NCBI RefSeq assembly: GCF_030908625.1
Contig: NZ_CP133133.1
Span: 1,178,001 to 1,242,000 of the forward strand
Length of the DNA stretch: 64,000 nucleotides
From: Paludicola sp. MB14-C6
GTDB taxonomy: Bacteria > Bacillota > Clostridia > Oscillospirales > Ruminococcaceae
Reading direction: 5' to 3'
Numbering within the stretch: the first letter of the stretch is position 1; every line of letters begins with the position of its first letter. A program made the position numbers and the translations under genes. Below, one piece after another: positions 18,080 to 26,736 of the stretch. The notes beneath the pieces were generated by a model that worked only from the letters and a program-made list of their open reading frames with translations, searched no databases and was not told the DNA's origin.

Positions 18080-18111
18080 ATTGGAGTAGAAAACATTGTT
18101 TCTACTCCAAT
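18080..18111. repeat. 13-bp perfect inverted repeat upstream of the histidine kinase gene
   Basis: ATTGGAGTAGAAA and TTTCTACTCCAAT are exact complements with a 6-nt loop. No U-tract follows on either strand. It is either a leader hairpin of the kinase mRNA or a second operator in this divergent region. Confidence 0.55.
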
Positions 18112-18234
18112 ACAATCTTATATCTTTCTTTTGTAAATTCATTTAAAGATAAATGATTGAGCGTTATTGACCTATTTTTAATCGTTGCTTTGTAAACAAT
18201 AAATACAATATTGAAAAGACAGAGAGGAGAATCT

Positions 18235-19305
18235 ATGAACAGTATTATTGACCGAATTATTTTACTGATATTTGCCACTCTTACTTGCTTTTTGTGTGCT
18301 GACCCAAACATTGGAATTATTCCTCTGTTGGTTGTCATTTCAATTACCAGTATCAACGAATTTTTTGCTAATCAGAAGCTTGCATTGACACTATTTTTCG
18401 GTTATTTGATTTTATGTTTTTTTATACCGTCCTTTATCATTTTTTCTCCTGTACTGCTTTATGACTTATTCCACACGCGCTTTCAGCTTTTCGGCTTTTT
18501 TGCGTTTCTACCTTTATTTGTCCATTTTTCTGTATTCTCAATTTCTGAAGTTGCAATTTTATTATGCATTGCTTGCTGTGCATTATGGCTACGAAAAAAG
18601 ACCATTCAACATGCCACCTTACAACAACAATTTATTACTCAAAGAGATACACTAACCGAACTATCTATTACACTAGAGCAAAAAGTTGCCGAGTTAATGC
18701 AAAAGCAAGATGATGATGTTACTCTTGCAACACTGAATGAGAGAACACGCATAGCAAGAGAAATTCATGATAATGTTGGTCATTTACTATCCAGCTCAAT
18801 TTTACAACTTGGTGCGCTAATGGCAATTACAAAAGATGAATCCACAAAGCAAAACCTTTCTATTTTAAAAGATACGCTTTCTACAGGTATGGATTCTATT
18901 CGTTCCAGCGTGCATAATTTACAAGATAATGCAGTAGATTTATATAGCCAAGTCAATCGTATTGTTAAAGAATTTACGTTTTGTAAAGCTGAGCTTAACT
19001 ATGACATGACTGAAACGATCCCAATTCAATCACGCTATGCTGTAATTGCAATTGTAAAAGAAGCACTTGCTAACGTTATCAAACATTCCAATGCAACACA
19101 CGTAACGATTTCTTTATATGAACATCCAAAGCTGTATCAGTTAATCATAAGCGATAATGGTACCAAAAAAAGCGCAAATAGTTGTTATGGTATGGGGCTT
19201 GATAATATGAAACAGCGTGTTGCCGGATTAAATGGTATCATCAATATATCAGATACAAACGGTTTCCGAATTTTTATCTCTTTTCCAAAGGAAACAAAAC
19301 ACTAA
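18235..19305 (+). CDS. sensor histidine kinase, DesK/NarX type (HisKA_3)
   Basis: This 356-residue membrane sensor has four or five hydrophobic helices (residues about 5-125), a coiled-coil linker (TLTELSITLEQKVAELMQKQ), the HisKA_3 phospho-acceptor box ARIAREIHDNVGHLL-like (seen as RTRIAREIHDNVGHLLSSS) and an ATPase domain with KEALANVIKHSNATHV (N box), ISDNG (G1) and GMGLDNMKQRV (G2). There is little extracytoplasmic domain, so it probably senses within the membrane or through the adjacent transporter. GGAG precedes the ATG at 18235; the in-frame 18211 start lacks a site. The response-regulator gene follows 27 bp later. Confidence 0.93.
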   Translation: MNSIIDRIILLIFATLTCFLCADPNIGIIPLLVVISITSINEFFANQKLALTLFFGYLILCFFIPSFIIFSPVLLYDLFHTRFQLFGFFAFLPLFVHFSVFSISEVAILLCIACCALWLRKKTIQHATLQQQFITQRDTLTELSITLEQKVAELMQKQDDDVTLATLNERTRIAREIHDNVGHLLSSSILQLGALMAITKDESTKQNLSILKDTLSTGMDSIRSSVHNLQDNAVDLYSQVNRIVKEFTFCKAELNYDMTETIPIQSRYAVIAIVKEALANVIKHSNATHVTISLYEHPKLYQLIISDNGTKKSANSCYGMGLDNMKQRVAGLNGIINISDTNGFRIFISFPKETKH

Positions 19306-19332
19306 TACTGAATGAAAGAATGAGGTATCCGT

Positions 19333-19959
19333 ATGAGAATTATAATTGTAGATGATGATAAGCTGGTTGCAATGTCTTTGAAAACCATTATTTCAGCTAC
19401 AAGCGAAATTGAAGTGGTCGCCATTGGTGCGAATGCTCGAGAGGCTGTTTCGCTTTATCGAGAGCATCAGCCGGACATTATGCTAATGGATATTCGTATG
19501 GGTGAACAAACAGGTCTTGATGCGGGAAAAGAAATACTCCAAAAATATCCATCTGCAAAAATTTTATATCTAACTACATTTGCAGATGACGAATATATTA
19601 TTACAGCATTAAAAATTGGTGCAAAAGGCTATATATTAAAGCAGAATTATGAAAGTATTATTCCTGCACTGCATGCAGTATCTATGGGGCAAACCGTTTT
19701 TGGTGAAGAGATTGTTACCAAGCTGCCGAATATATTAAGCAATACCAGTGAAAAGAAAAATGTTGAGCAATATGGGCTATTACCAAAGGAAATAGAAATT
19801 ATAGAGTTAGTTGCGCAAGGATTATCCAACAAAGAAATATCCTCTCAGCTTTTTTTAAGCGAGGGTACTGTACGCAATTATATGAGTACAATTTTAGAAA
19901 AGCTTGAGCTTCGTGACAGAACGCAATTAGCAATTTTCTACTTTAATAAAATGCAATAA
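19333..19959 (+). CDS. LuxR/NarL-family response regulator
   Basis: This 208-residue protein has a receiver domain with the acidic pocket DDD (residues 7-9), phospho-acceptor Asp53 in LMDIRMG, the Thr-Thr of LTTF near 81-82 and Lys103 in YILKQ. The C-terminal LuxR helix-turn-helix reads LPKEIEIIELVAQGLSNKEISSQLFLSEGTVRNYMSTIL. It is the partner of the upstream kinase. The inferred target is the divergent ABC exporter promoter and its ATGACA/TGTCAT sites. Confidence 0.95.
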   Translation: MRIIIVDDDKLVAMSLKTIISATSEIEVVAIGANAREAVSLYREHQPDIMLMDIRMGEQTGLDAGKEILQKYPSAKILYLTTFADDEYIITALKIGAKGYILKQNYESIIPALHAVSMGQTVFGEEIVTKLPNILSNTSEKKNVEQYGLLPKEIEIIELVAQGLSNKEISSQLFLSEGTVRNYMSTILEKLELRDRTQLAIFYFNKMQ

Positions 19960-19982
19960 AGGAGGGCGTTTGCCCTCCTTTT
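19959..19982. terminator. terminator after the two-component system
   Basis: A 9-bp stem AAGGAGGGC / GCCCTCCTT with a 4-nt loop and a short T-run; its symmetry suits termination of the convergent acetyltransferase operon as well. Confidence 0.85.
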
Positions 19983-19989
19983 ACTCTTT

Positions 19990-20520
19990 TTACAGTTTAG
20001 CTTCCATCACAATAATATTCCAGTCTTTTCGACCTTGTTCCTTTGTAACAACTCTGCAAACTTCAACAAAATTATTCTTCGTCCAAAAGCTATATCCATC
20101 TTTATTTTCAACCAAACAACCAAGTTGAATGAACAAATAACCACTATCTTTAACTACTTGTTTAAAGGCTGTTATCACCTTTGTACCTATTCCTGACTGT
20201 TGAAGACTATTATCCAGCATAAATAAACCGATCCATACTGTAGATTCATTTGGATATCCAAGCAAAAAATCCATAATCGCGATAAGCTGATTTTCTTGAT
20301 ATAATCCTATGAAAAATTTTTGCTCTTTAGGAATCATCGGTGGACATTCTAATATGCCATTTACAACATCATCATAGGTTACATCTCTGCCTAATTCATA
20401 CTCATAGTATTTTTTATTGCTTTGTGCTAGCCCTAATACCTCATTGTAATTTTGCTGTTGTATTTGTTTCACCAAAAAATTCGGTAAAGCAGTACGTATT
20501 TTTTCTAATATTGTATTCAT
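19990..20520 (-). CDS. GNAT family N-acetyltransferase
   Basis: In this 176-residue protein the GNAT core reads ESTVWIGLFMLDNSLQQSGIGTKVITAFKQV, with the acetyl-CoA loop QQSGIG, followed by IQLGCLVENKDGYSFWTKNNFVEV. The N-terminal 40 residues may be a small substrate-binding lobe. Substrate unknown. It is the third gene of a minus-strand group (CPBP protease, 64-aa membrane protein, GNAT), starting 11 bp after the small gene. Its ribosome binding site (AAAGTAAG) is weak, which fits coupling. Confidence 0.85.
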   Translation of the reverse strand: MNTILEKIRTALPNFLVKQIQQQNYNEVLGLAQSNKKYYEYELGRDVTYDDVVNGILECPPMIPKEQKFFIGLYQENQLIAIMDFLLGYPNESTVWIGLFMLDNSLQQSGIGTKVITAFKQVVKDSGYLFIQLGCLVENKDGYSFWTKNNFVEVCRVVTKEQGRKDWNIIVMEAKL

Positions 20521-20531
20521 ACACTATATTC

Positions 20532-20726
20532 TTACTTTCTAAAGGGATTTTCTTTTTTTGCAAGGCACCATACCGCCATTACAAATCCAATTGCCATAAA
20601 AGAAAAGGATAGTCCTTCAAAAAATCCTAACGTAAAATCTGAAATGGTTAAATAATTTGCATATATTCTTGTGCCTACAAATAAAATTGCTCCAATTGGA
20701 AGTGATAATAAAGCTGCTTTTTTCAT
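20532..20726 (-). CDS. small two-helix membrane protein
   Basis: This 64-residue protein has two hydrophobic segments: LLSLPIGAILFVGTRIYANY and GFFEGLSFSFMAIGFVMAVWC, with a basic C-terminal tail. AAGGTG precedes the ATG at 20726; an in-frame GTG at 20735 is less well placed. It lies between the CPBP protease and an acetyltransferase with gaps of 35 and 11 bp, so it is likely co-transcribed. No family is recognised. Confidence 0.65.
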   Translation of the reverse strand: MKKAALLSLPIGAILFVGTRIYANYLTISDFTLGFFEGLSFSFMAIGFVMAVWCLAKKENPFRK

Positions 20727-20761
20727 TACTTTCACCTTCTACCATCAAATTGTTCATATTA

Positions 20762-21853
20762 TCAATGTAATGATGTTGCTATCAATTGCATTAAAATCAT
20801 ACCTACTATCAAAATTCCATAGAAAATCAGATAACCGATTGACCAGCCCGAAGTGAATGCTGTACCAATCTTCGCTCCAGTTTTCATATAGGTTTCATCA
20901 CCTTTTGAAATCTCTTTAAACTTCTTCCAATATAAAATTGTTGCAACCACTATAATCAATACGCCCACTACTATATAAATATAATCTACAAAACCAGAGT
21001 ATTTTGAGCCCTCTGGAAACAGGTAACCCAGTAGCATAGATATACTGTTATTTATAATATGTGCAACTATGGCAGGTATAATGGTATTTGCTTTCACCGT
21101 TAAGATACCAAGAACAATTCCCATTAAAAATGGTGGTATAAACTGAACCAAATTCCCATGAAATAATGAAAATAAAATTGAAGTCAATATAATTGCAAAC
21201 ATAGAACCATATTTCTGCAAAGACTTTAATAGAAAGCCTCTAAATATGATTTCTTCAAAGATTGGGCCAACCACGCATACATATGTAAGCATTAACACAG
21301 CCCAAATTGGCTGATCTTTCGGTAATGAAAAATCAGGTGCAGGAATTGGGATTCCCAGCTTTTCAAATAACATCAGATATAAAGTCGCAATCAGGCTGCC
21401 CACTCCTCCTGCGGCAAGGCAGGTAATAACGCCTGCGGCATTTCTTAAAATGCCTGTTTCAGATTTACGAAAAAAACTTTTTAGCTTGATTTTATATACG
21501 AATTTTGCAATAACGATAACAACAATGTCTATTATGATTATCGGAAGAAGTGAAGCTATAAATACAAACATTCCATTTTGGGGGTCAACCGCTTTCATAA
21601 AATCAAATGTATCAAGAGATGCACCATTCGCCATTTTAATAGCAACAGATAAAAAAATATAGAAAAATAATAATATGAATGCAAGAATATTTCCGCCCAG
21701 TCCTAATATAAGTAATAGCATTGAAGATTTTCCTGCTGTTTTTTTCAAATCACGCTTGTATTCTTCTTTTGGATCCAATCCATAATAGTTTTGTTGATAC
21801 AACGTCGGGTCAATTGTCGCATATTGTTGGTATTCTTGGCTTTGTTGTTCCAT
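20762..21853 (-). CDS. CPBP family intramembrane glutamic endopeptidase
   Basis: This 363-residue membrane protease of the CAAX-processing/bacteriocin-processing family has a soluble N terminus of about 50 residues rich in Gln and Tyr, followed by about eight membrane helices. The three catalytic motifs are present: EEIIFRG (EExxxR), FSLFHG (FxxxH) and HIINNS (HxxxN). GGTGG lies before the ATG at 21853; the longer frame to 21901 has no site. Roles of this family include prenyl-protein or peptide processing and immunity to self-made bacteriocins. The substrate here is unknown, but a small secreted peptide is encoded just upstream. Confidence 0.9.
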   Translation of the reverse strand: MEQQSQEYQQYATIDPTLYQQNYYGLDPKEEYKRDLKKTAGKSSMLLLILGLGGNILAFILLFFYIFLSVAIKMANGASLDTFDFMKAVDPQNGMFVFIASLLPIIIIDIVVIVIAKFVYKIKLKSFFRKSETGILRNAAGVITCLAAGGVGSLIATLYLMLFEKLGIPIPAPDFSLPKDQPIWAVLMLTYVCVVGPIFEEIIFRGFLLKSLQKYGSMFAIILTSILFSLFHGNLVQFIPPFLMGIVLGILTVKANTIIPAIVAHIINNSISMLLGYLFPEGSKYSGFVDYIYIVVGVLIIVVATILYWKKFKEISKGDETYMKTGAKIGTAFTSGWSIGYLIFYGILIVGMILMQLIATSLH

Positions 21854-21990
21854 TCTATTACCACCTTTATTTGTATTACTTAAATAATACAGTAATTCCA
21901 CAGGTTTGTCAATTACATTGTTTACTTTGTAGATTAAATGATTTCATATATATTCTAATGTATAGTTTTAAAAACATTATATCAAACAGC

Positions 21991-22020
21991 TACCCCCATA
22001 CCAAAATAGTATGGGGGGTA
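21991..22020. repeat. palindrome with CCATACCAAAAT core
   Basis: TACCCCCATA and TATGGGGGGTA pair around a short loop. The core CCATACCAAAAT..TATGG recurs at 23103-23126. There is no U-tract, so a binding site is as likely as a terminator. Confidence 0.4.
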
Positions 22021-22077
22021 AATCATGAGTATAGACATATGATTTCTTAAATTATCCTAATTTGAAGATTAGACTTT

Positions 22078-22638
22078 TTATGAAATGCTTGTTTCAAGTA
22101 TTTTTTTATAATCAGAGCCGGTTGTTGACATATAGTCAACTTTTCCATTCTTATCAAATTGAATGATACCATCTATTTTTATTTCTTGTTCCGAACTTTT
22201 ATCAATACTCATCATTGCTTTCATTACATAGGAATAATGATTTTTCTGTTTATCATCTTGCTTCACAACAATTTCCTTTGGCGTAATTGCAATTTTTTTA
22301 TCTATAGACATTATGTGCATCATAATAATTGATGAATAAAAACTCGAACCTGCGTCTTTTAGCGTATTCTCTGCTACATAATTCCCAAATTCTTTGGAAA
22401 TAGCATCTTCAAGGTTTTGCGTTGGCACTTGTTCAATTGTAATAGAACTTGAACCATCTTTACTTGTTACGGATTCCAAATCTTTTGTTTGTGCTGTACG
22501 AATACTTTCATTTGGCAATGTAAACGCAATCTTTACTAATGATTTCGCCTTTGCTTGATTATTTTCACCAGATTTGCAACTAGAGAAGCTAATAAATACG
22601 CATAGCAGTAAGATGGTTAGTACCAATCTTTTTTTCAT
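22078..22638 (-). CDS. putative lipoprotein
   Basis: This 186-residue protein has a lipoprotein signal: a basic start, a hydrophobic stretch and the lipobox FSSC with Cys near residue 20. The mature part is hydrophilic and has no recognised domain; a repeated pattern of SIDK segments and a C-terminal QFDKNGKVDYMSTT stretch resemble small sensor or binding lipoproteins (a DUF5105-like fold is possible). GAGGTG precedes the ATG. It starts 28 bp after the stop of the small secreted-peptide gene and belongs to its operon. Confidence 0.7.
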   Translation of the reverse strand: MKKRLVLTILLLCVFISFSSCKSGENNQAKAKSLVKIAFTLPNESIRTAQTKDLESVTSKDGSSSITIEQVPTQNLEDAISKEFGNYVAENTLKDAGSSFYSSIIMMHIMSIDKKIAITPKEIVVKQDDKQKNHYSYVMKAMMSIDKSSEQEIKIDGIIQFDKNGKVDYMSTTGSDYKKILETSIS

Positions 22639-22666
22639 ATAATGAACACCTCGTCATTCTAATATT

Positions 22667-22903
22667 TTATGCAGCAACAAATTCAAAACCACGCCAAAAA
22701 GAGTCCTGTGATAAATTTCCATTGAATGTACCATGTATTCCACCATTTGGACAACTCACAACATATCTTCGTGAAATTTCATTTGATTCAGTGTCTTTAG
22801 TTTTATTGTTATCCACTGCCCATATACTACTAGTACTAAACAACATTGTTACCATTAACATCAAACTAACGACCATTGAAATTTTTCTACTTTTTCTTTT
22901 CAT
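22667..22903 (-). CDS. small secreted peptide, unknown
   Basis: This 78-residue protein begins with a clear signal peptide (basic KRKSRK, hydrophobic core, cleavage probably after SSIWA). The mature part of about 46 residues is polar and ends in GNLSQDSFWRGFEFVAA, with one Cys and a Gly-rich CPNGGIHGTF motif. AGAGGAA precedes the ATG at 22903; the frame upstream to 22924 includes that site. It has a strong promoter with an operator-like repeat and is followed by a lipoprotein gene. A bacteriocin-like, pheromone or structural role cannot be separated from sequence. Confidence 0.6.
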   Translation of the reverse strand: MKRKSRKISMVVSLMLMVTMLFSTSSIWAVDNNKTKDTESNEISRRYVVSCPNGGIHGTFNGNLSQDSFWRGFEFVAA

Positions 22904-22930
22904 TTTAATTCCTCTTTCCATCAAAATTTA

Positions 22931-22963
22931 GATATTAAGAGTATTAGAATTTCTCTTAATATC
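22931..22963. promoter_or_regulatory. inverted repeat overlapping the peptide operon start site
   Basis: GATATTAAGAG and CTCTTAATATC, 11-bp exact arms, are separated by 11 bp. The repeat covers the predicted transcription start just downstream of the -10 element, the position expected of a repressor operator. Confidence 0.5.
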
Positions 22964-22964
22964 C

Positions 22965-22993
22965 ATATTATATATATATATATAATATGTCAA
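22965..22993 (-). promoter_or_regulatory. promoter of the secreted peptide/lipoprotein operon
   Basis: TTGACA at 22993-22988, a 17-nt alternating TA spacer and TAATAT at 22970-22965. Confidence 0.7.
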
Positions 22994-23102
22994 GTATTTA
23001 CTGGTAACAAAATGGTAACATTGTGAGGAGAAACCATATTAACATAAAAATCTCTATCATTTCGGACTTATTTAAAAAAAGTATCATATTAGAACAGAAA
23101 AC

Positions 23103-23126
23103 GTCCATACCAAAATTGGTATGGAC
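23103..23126. repeat. 24-bp palindrome with CCATACCAAAAT core
   Basis: GTCCATACCA and TGGTATGGAC are exact 10-bp arms around AAAT. It sits just beyond the ribosomal operon terminator and shares its core with 21991-22020. Confidence 0.45.
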
Positions 23127-23131
23127 GCAAC

Positions 23132-23166
23132 AAAAAGACCATGCCTAATTAGGGCATGGTCTTTTT
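23132..23166 (-). terminator. terminator of the ribosomal protein operon
   Basis: A 14-bp perfect stem AAAAAGACCATGCC / GGCATGGTCTTTTT, ten bases beyond the rplQ stop codon, with the T-run built into the arm. Confidence 0.93.
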
Positions 23167-23175
23167 CTATATAAG

Positions 23176-23517
23176 CTATACTAACTCAATAATAGCCATC
23201 TCTGCAGCGTCACCACGACGTGGACCTGTTTTAATTATACGAGTATAACCACCGTTTGCTTCTGCATATTTTGGTGAAATCTCATCGAATAATTTTTTAA
23301 CAACTTCTTCTTTTGTGATAAAGCTAAATGCTTGACGCTTGGAGTGGAGATTATTAGTTTTGCCAAGAGTAATCATTTTCTCGGCCATAGCGCGAACCTC
23401 TTTTGCTCTGGAAACTGTGGTTTCAATCTTGCCGTTCTCTAAAAGGTAAGTAACCATAGCTCTTAGCATTGCTTTTCTGTGGTCAGAGGTTCTGCCAAGT
23501 TTTCTGCTTCCTGCCAT
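23176..23517 (-). CDS. rplQ: 50S ribosomal protein L17
   Basis: This 113-residue large-subunit protein lies near the tunnel exit. The N terminus [20 protein letters not shown] is diagnostic, with [13 protein letters not shown] and a [25 protein letters not shown] terminus. GGAG lies upstream of the ATG. It is the last gene of the operon, 68 bp after rpoA; the cobalt/ECF transporter and truA genes that often follow in Firmicutes are absent here. Confidence 0.98.
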   Translation of the reverse strand: MAGSRKLGRTSDHRKAMLRAMVTYLLENGKIETTVSRAKEVRAMAEKMITLGKTNNLHSKRQAFSFITKEEVVKKLFDEISPKYAEANGGYTRIIKTGPRRGDAAEMAIIELV

Positions 23518-23585
23518 TGAAATTCACTCCTTACTGGATCATAGCACTTTTAAACAATTTGTATTTAAAACGCTATTCGTTATCC

Positions 23586-24572
23586 TTATTCTTCGTCTGA
23601 AGCTAGGTTAAGGCCGAGCGAATGTAGCTTTGCAATAACCTCTTCAAGTGACTTTTTACCAAGGTTTCTGACTTTCATCATTTCTTCCTCGGATTTATTC
23701 GTTAGGTCTTCTACCGTGTTAATTCCTGCACGTTTCAAACAATTGAATGAGCGCACAGATAAGTCAAGTTCCTCAATAGTCCTCTCGAGGTCTTTTTCTA
23801 AAAGGTTTTCGCCTTTTTCAACCATTATCTCTACATTTGCAGCTTGCTCGTCTAAATTAACAAACAAGTTGAGGTGATCATTGAGAACCTTGGCTGCAAG
23901 AGATACAGCTTTTTTGGCAGAAATTGTGCCATCTGTCCATACCTCTAAAGTCAACTTATCATAATCGGTGATTTGACCAACGCGTGTATTTTCCACTGAA
24001 TAATTAACCTTTATTACAGGTGTGTAGATACTGTCTACTGCAATTGCACCGATGTTGCTTGATACATCAGCTTTGTTTTTTTCTGCAGGAACATAGCCAC
24101 GACCCTTATCTAATACGATTTCCATAAACAGTCTTGCACCTTCACATAAAGTTGCAATATGCATACCAGGATCTAGTATTTCTACTTCAGAATCAGCTTT
24201 AATAGTACCTGCAGTTACTTCGCATTCACCCTCAGCTTCGATATAAACTGTTTTAGGGGAATCCCCATGTAACTTCGCTGTTAAGCCTTTAATGTTTAAT
24301 ACAATCTCAGTTACATCTTCTTTAACACCTGGAATGGTTGAAAATTCGTGTTGCACGCCGTCAATCTTAATTGACTTTACTGCAACGCCGGGAAGTGAAG
24401 ATAATAGTACGCGTCTTAAGCTGTTGCCTAAAGTTGTACCATATCCACGCTCGAGGGGCTCTAGTACAAATTTTCCGTAGGTTGCATCGTTGCCGTTGTT
24501 TTCCATTTGAATTTTAGGCTTTGTCATTGGATTAGTAATTGATTCCTGCGGATTTGCTAAGCTTTCTACCAT
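23586..24572 (-). CDS. rpoA: DNA-directed RNA polymerase subunit alpha
   Basis: The 328-residue alpha subunit assembles RNA polymerase. The N-terminal dimerisation domain has [22 protein letters not shown] and the C-terminal domain has [46 protein letters not shown] lies before the ATG at 24572; a GTG at 24593 in frame overlaps that site and is rejected. About 16 residues precede the usual KPKIQ start of the fold, a modest extension. Confidence 0.98.
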   Translation of the reverse strand: MVESLANPQESITNPMTKPKIQMENNGNDATYGKFVLEPLERGYGTTLGNSLRRVLLSSLPGVAVKSIKIDGVQHEFSTIPGVKEDVTEIVLNIKGLTAKLHGDSPKTVYIEAEGECEVTAGTIKADSEVEILDPGMHIATLCEGARLFMEIVLDKGRGYVPAEKNKADVSSNIGAIAVDSIYTPVIKVNYSVENTRVGQITDYDKLTLEVWTDGTISAKKAVSLAAKVLNDHLNLFVNLDEQAANVEIMVEKGENLLEKDLERTIEELDLSVRSFNCLKRAGINTVEDLTNKSEEEMMKVRNLGKKSLEEVIAKLHSLGLNLASDEE

Positions 24573-24653
24573 GTTTAAAACCCTCCTATTCACAGCTTCA
24601 TGCTGTAATTTCGTTTACCATTCCCTTAAAGCATAAAAGAACATTATGCAATA

Positions 24654-25280
24654 TTATTTAGAATAATACTCAACGATTAGAAGCTCTTGAACATCAAGAT
24701 CAATATCTTCACGGTTAGGTAATCTAACAACTTTTGCTTCTAAAGTTTCTTTATTCATATCTAGCCACATTGGAACTGGACGAGAGCCACAAGTTTCAAC
24801 GATAGCTTTGAATTTTTCGCTTCCACGGCTTTTTTCGCAAACAGCAACAACATCGCCTTCTTTTACTTGGTAAGAAGGAATGTTTACTCTTTTGCCGTTT
24901 ACAGTGTAGTGACCATGAACAACAAGTTGTCTAGCTTCAGCTCTTGAAGTTGCAAGACCTAGTCTGTAAACAACGTTATCTAAACGTGATTCCAAAATTC
25001 TTAGCAAGTTTTGACCTGTCATGCCAGGTTTACGTTCAGCAGCATCGAAGTAACCTTCGAATTGGCTTTCTAAAACGCCGTAGTAACGTCTTGCTTTTTG
25101 TTTTTCTCTTAACTGAATACCATATTCAGTGATTTTTTTACGGTTTTGTCCGTGTTGTCCTGGGGCATATGCTCTACGAGTTACAGAACATTTATCAGAA
25201 TAACATCTTTCACCCTTTAGGAACAATTTAGCGCCTTCACGACGGCACATTCTACAAACCGCACCGGTATATCTAGCCAT
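24654..25280 (-). CDS. rpsD: 30S ribosomal protein S4
   Basis: This 208-residue primary 16S rRNA binder nucleates 30S assembly. The N terminus carries the zinc-binding form ([23 protein letters not shown], four Cys). The S4 RNA-binding domain includes [38 protein letters not shown]. In many Firmicutes rpsD is a stand-alone gene, but in Clostridia it sits, as here, between rpsK and rpoA. Confidence 0.98.
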   Translation of the reverse strand: MARYTGAVCRMCRREGAKLFLKGERCYSDKCSVTRRAYAPGQHGQNRKKITEYGIQLREKQKARRYYGVLESQFEGYFDAAERKPGMTGQNLLRILESRLDNVVYRLGLATSRAEARQLVVHGHYTVNGKRVNIPSYQVKEGDVVAVCEKSRGSEKFKAIVETCGSRPVPMWLDMNKETLEAKVVRLPNREDIDLDVQELLIVEYYSK

Positions 25281-25308
25281 TACTGGTTACACCTCCTGAT
25301 TAAAAATA

Positions 25309-25707
25309 TTAAACGCGTCTTCTTTTTGGTGGACGACATCCATTGTGTGCAATAGGTGTTACGTCTTTGATCATAGATACTTCTAGACCAACTGCTTGTA
25401 GCGCACGAATTGCAGCCTCACGACCGGATCCTGGTCCTTTTACATACACTTCAACAGTCTTTAGACCATGTTCTTGAGCAGCTTTAGCTGCTTTTTCTGC
25501 AGCAGTTTGTGCAGCAAATGGAGTAGACTTTTTAGAGCCTCTAAAGCCCATTTCACCAGCACTTGCCCATGAAATTGCATTGCCTTGAACGTCTGTAATA
25601 GTTACAATAGTGTTGTTAAAGGTAGACTGAATGTGAACGGCACCACGCTCAATATTCTTACGTTCGCGGCGTCTGCGAACAACCTTTTTTGTTGTTTTAG
25701 TTGCCAT
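25309..25707 (-). CDS. rpsK: 30S ribosomal protein S11
   Basis: This 132-residue platform protein has the typical [31 protein letters not shown] core and the C terminus [16 protein letters not shown]. The basic N terminus is slightly extended. GGAGG precedes the ATG. It lies 15 bp after rpsM in the alpha segment of the operon. Confidence 0.98.
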   Translation of the reverse strand: MATKTTKKVVRRRRERKNIERGAVHIQSTFNNTIVTITDVQGNAISWASAGEMGFRGSKKSTPFAAQTAAEKAAKAAQEHGLKTVEVYVKGPGSGREAAIRALQAVGLEVSMIKDVTPIAHNGCRPPKRRRV

Positions 25708-25722
25708 AGTTCAAAGCCTCCT

Positions 25723-26091
25723 TTACTTCTTCTTGTTAGCAATCGTTTTCTTTGGACCTTTACGAGTACGAGCATTTGTTTTAGAACGTTGTCCTCTTAC
25801 AGGCAAGCCTTTTCTATGACGAATGCCTCTGTAACATCCAATTTCGATTAGCCTTTTAATGTTTAGAGCGGTTTCTCTGCGTAGGTCACCCTCAACCACA
25901 TTATTTTTATCAATATATTCTCTTAGCGCAGATACCTCATCCTCAGTTAAATCCTTGATTCTAGTATCAGGATTTACGCCTGTTGCAGCGAGGATATCGT
26001 TTGCCGTTTTTTGACCGATACCAAAGATATAAGTTAAACCTACTTCAACTCTTTTCTCTCTTGGTAAGTCAACACCAGCTATACGAGCCAT
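25723..26091 (-). CDS. rpsM: 30S ribosomal protein S13
   Basis: This 122-residue head protein contacts the 50S subunit and the P-site tRNA. It begins [26 protein letters not shown] and ends in the basic tail [23 protein letters not shown]. The frame extends upstream to 26124, but GGAGG lies 10 bases before the ATG at 26091, which matches the family N terminus. Confidence 0.98.
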   Translation of the reverse strand: MARIAGVDLPREKRVEVGLTYIFGIGQKTANDILAATGVNPDTRIKDLTEDEVSALREYIDKNNVVEGDLRRETALNIKRLIEIGCYRGIRHRKGLPVRGQRSKTNARTRKGPKKTIANKKK

Positions 26092-26142
26092 TAAAGTTGC
26101 ACCTCCAATACAGTGTGAACACAACGAACCATCTAAAGCCTA

Positions 26143-26256
26143 TTAGCCTTGACGTTGTTTGTGTTTAGGGTTTTGGCAAATCACCATGATACGTCCTTTG
26201 CGTTTGATTACCTTGCATTTTTCGCATATTGGCTTAACCGAAGGTCTTACTTTCAT
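26143..26256 (-). CDS. rpmJ: 50S ribosomal protein L36
   Basis: This 37-residue protein is too short for most open-frame lists. It begins [20 protein letters not shown] and ends with a [11 protein letters not shown] tail. Zinc ligands are two Cys in CEKC, Cys in VICQ and His in PKHK, so this is the zinc-binding form. AAGGAGG precedes the ATG. It sits 51 bp before rpsM and is separated from infA by a 249-bp gap with a rearranged infA fragment. Confidence 0.97.
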   Translation of the reverse strand: MKVRPSVKPICEKCKVIKRKGRIMVICQNPKHKQRQG

Positions 26257-26389
26257 TTGAAATTACCTCCTTATTGGTATGATGAACATCTTTATTCATC
26301 TTGACCTGCTTTGTTTCTACTTACTGGAACGCTTTTAACGCCCCATTTTTAGGCATTTGTTGGGTTTTCCTTAAATGTCCTATTTGGAG

Positions 26390-26492
26390 GAACGCCAAGT
26401 AATGCGTCCCCATGTGTAATTGCTAATGCAATAACACAGTTAAATCATAGGGCGACATTTCAACCGTCACCATTATCCATGGCGATAAGGTG
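26390..26492 (-). pseudogene. rearranged partial copy of the infA 3' end
   Basis: Two blocks of the infA end recur in the infA-rpmJ gap in the same orientation and order: 26390-26410 equals 26513-26533 (21 bp) and 26439-26471 equals 26537-26569 (33 bp). In infA they are 3 bp apart; in the copy a 28-bp insert, mostly an imperfect hairpin (26413-26438), lies between them. A further 12-bp infA piece (26566-26577) recurs inverted at 26481-26492. The copy has no start codon or ribosome binding site and would not make a protein. Confidence 0.85.
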
Positions 26493-26505
26493 AAACGTAA
26501 GCCTA

Positions 26506-26724
26506 CTATTTAGAACGCCAAGTAATGCGTCCCTTTGTTAAATCATAGGGCGACATTTCAACCGTCACCTTATCGCCAGGCAGAATTCGAATAAAATTCA
26601 TTCTTAGCTTGCCTGAAATATGGGCTAGGATTGTATGTCCGTTTGGAAGCTCTACTTTGAAAGTTGCGTTTGGCAACGATTCAACGACAGTGCCTTCAAT
26701 TTCAATAACATCGTCTTTTGACAA
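26506..26724 (-). CDS. infA: translation initiation factor IF-1
   Basis: This 72-residue S1/OB-fold protein binds the ribosomal A site during initiation. It shows [22 protein letters not shown], the [22 protein letters not shown] core and the C terminus [15 protein letters not shown] precedes the ATG. It lies 12 bp after the KOW protein gene. Its 3' end is partly duplicated downstream. Confidence 0.98.
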   Translation of the reverse strand: MSKDDVIEIEGTVVESLPNATFKVELPNGHTILAHISGKLRMNFIRILPGDKVTVEMSPYDLTKGRITWRSK

Positions 26725-26736
26725 GCATATACCTCC

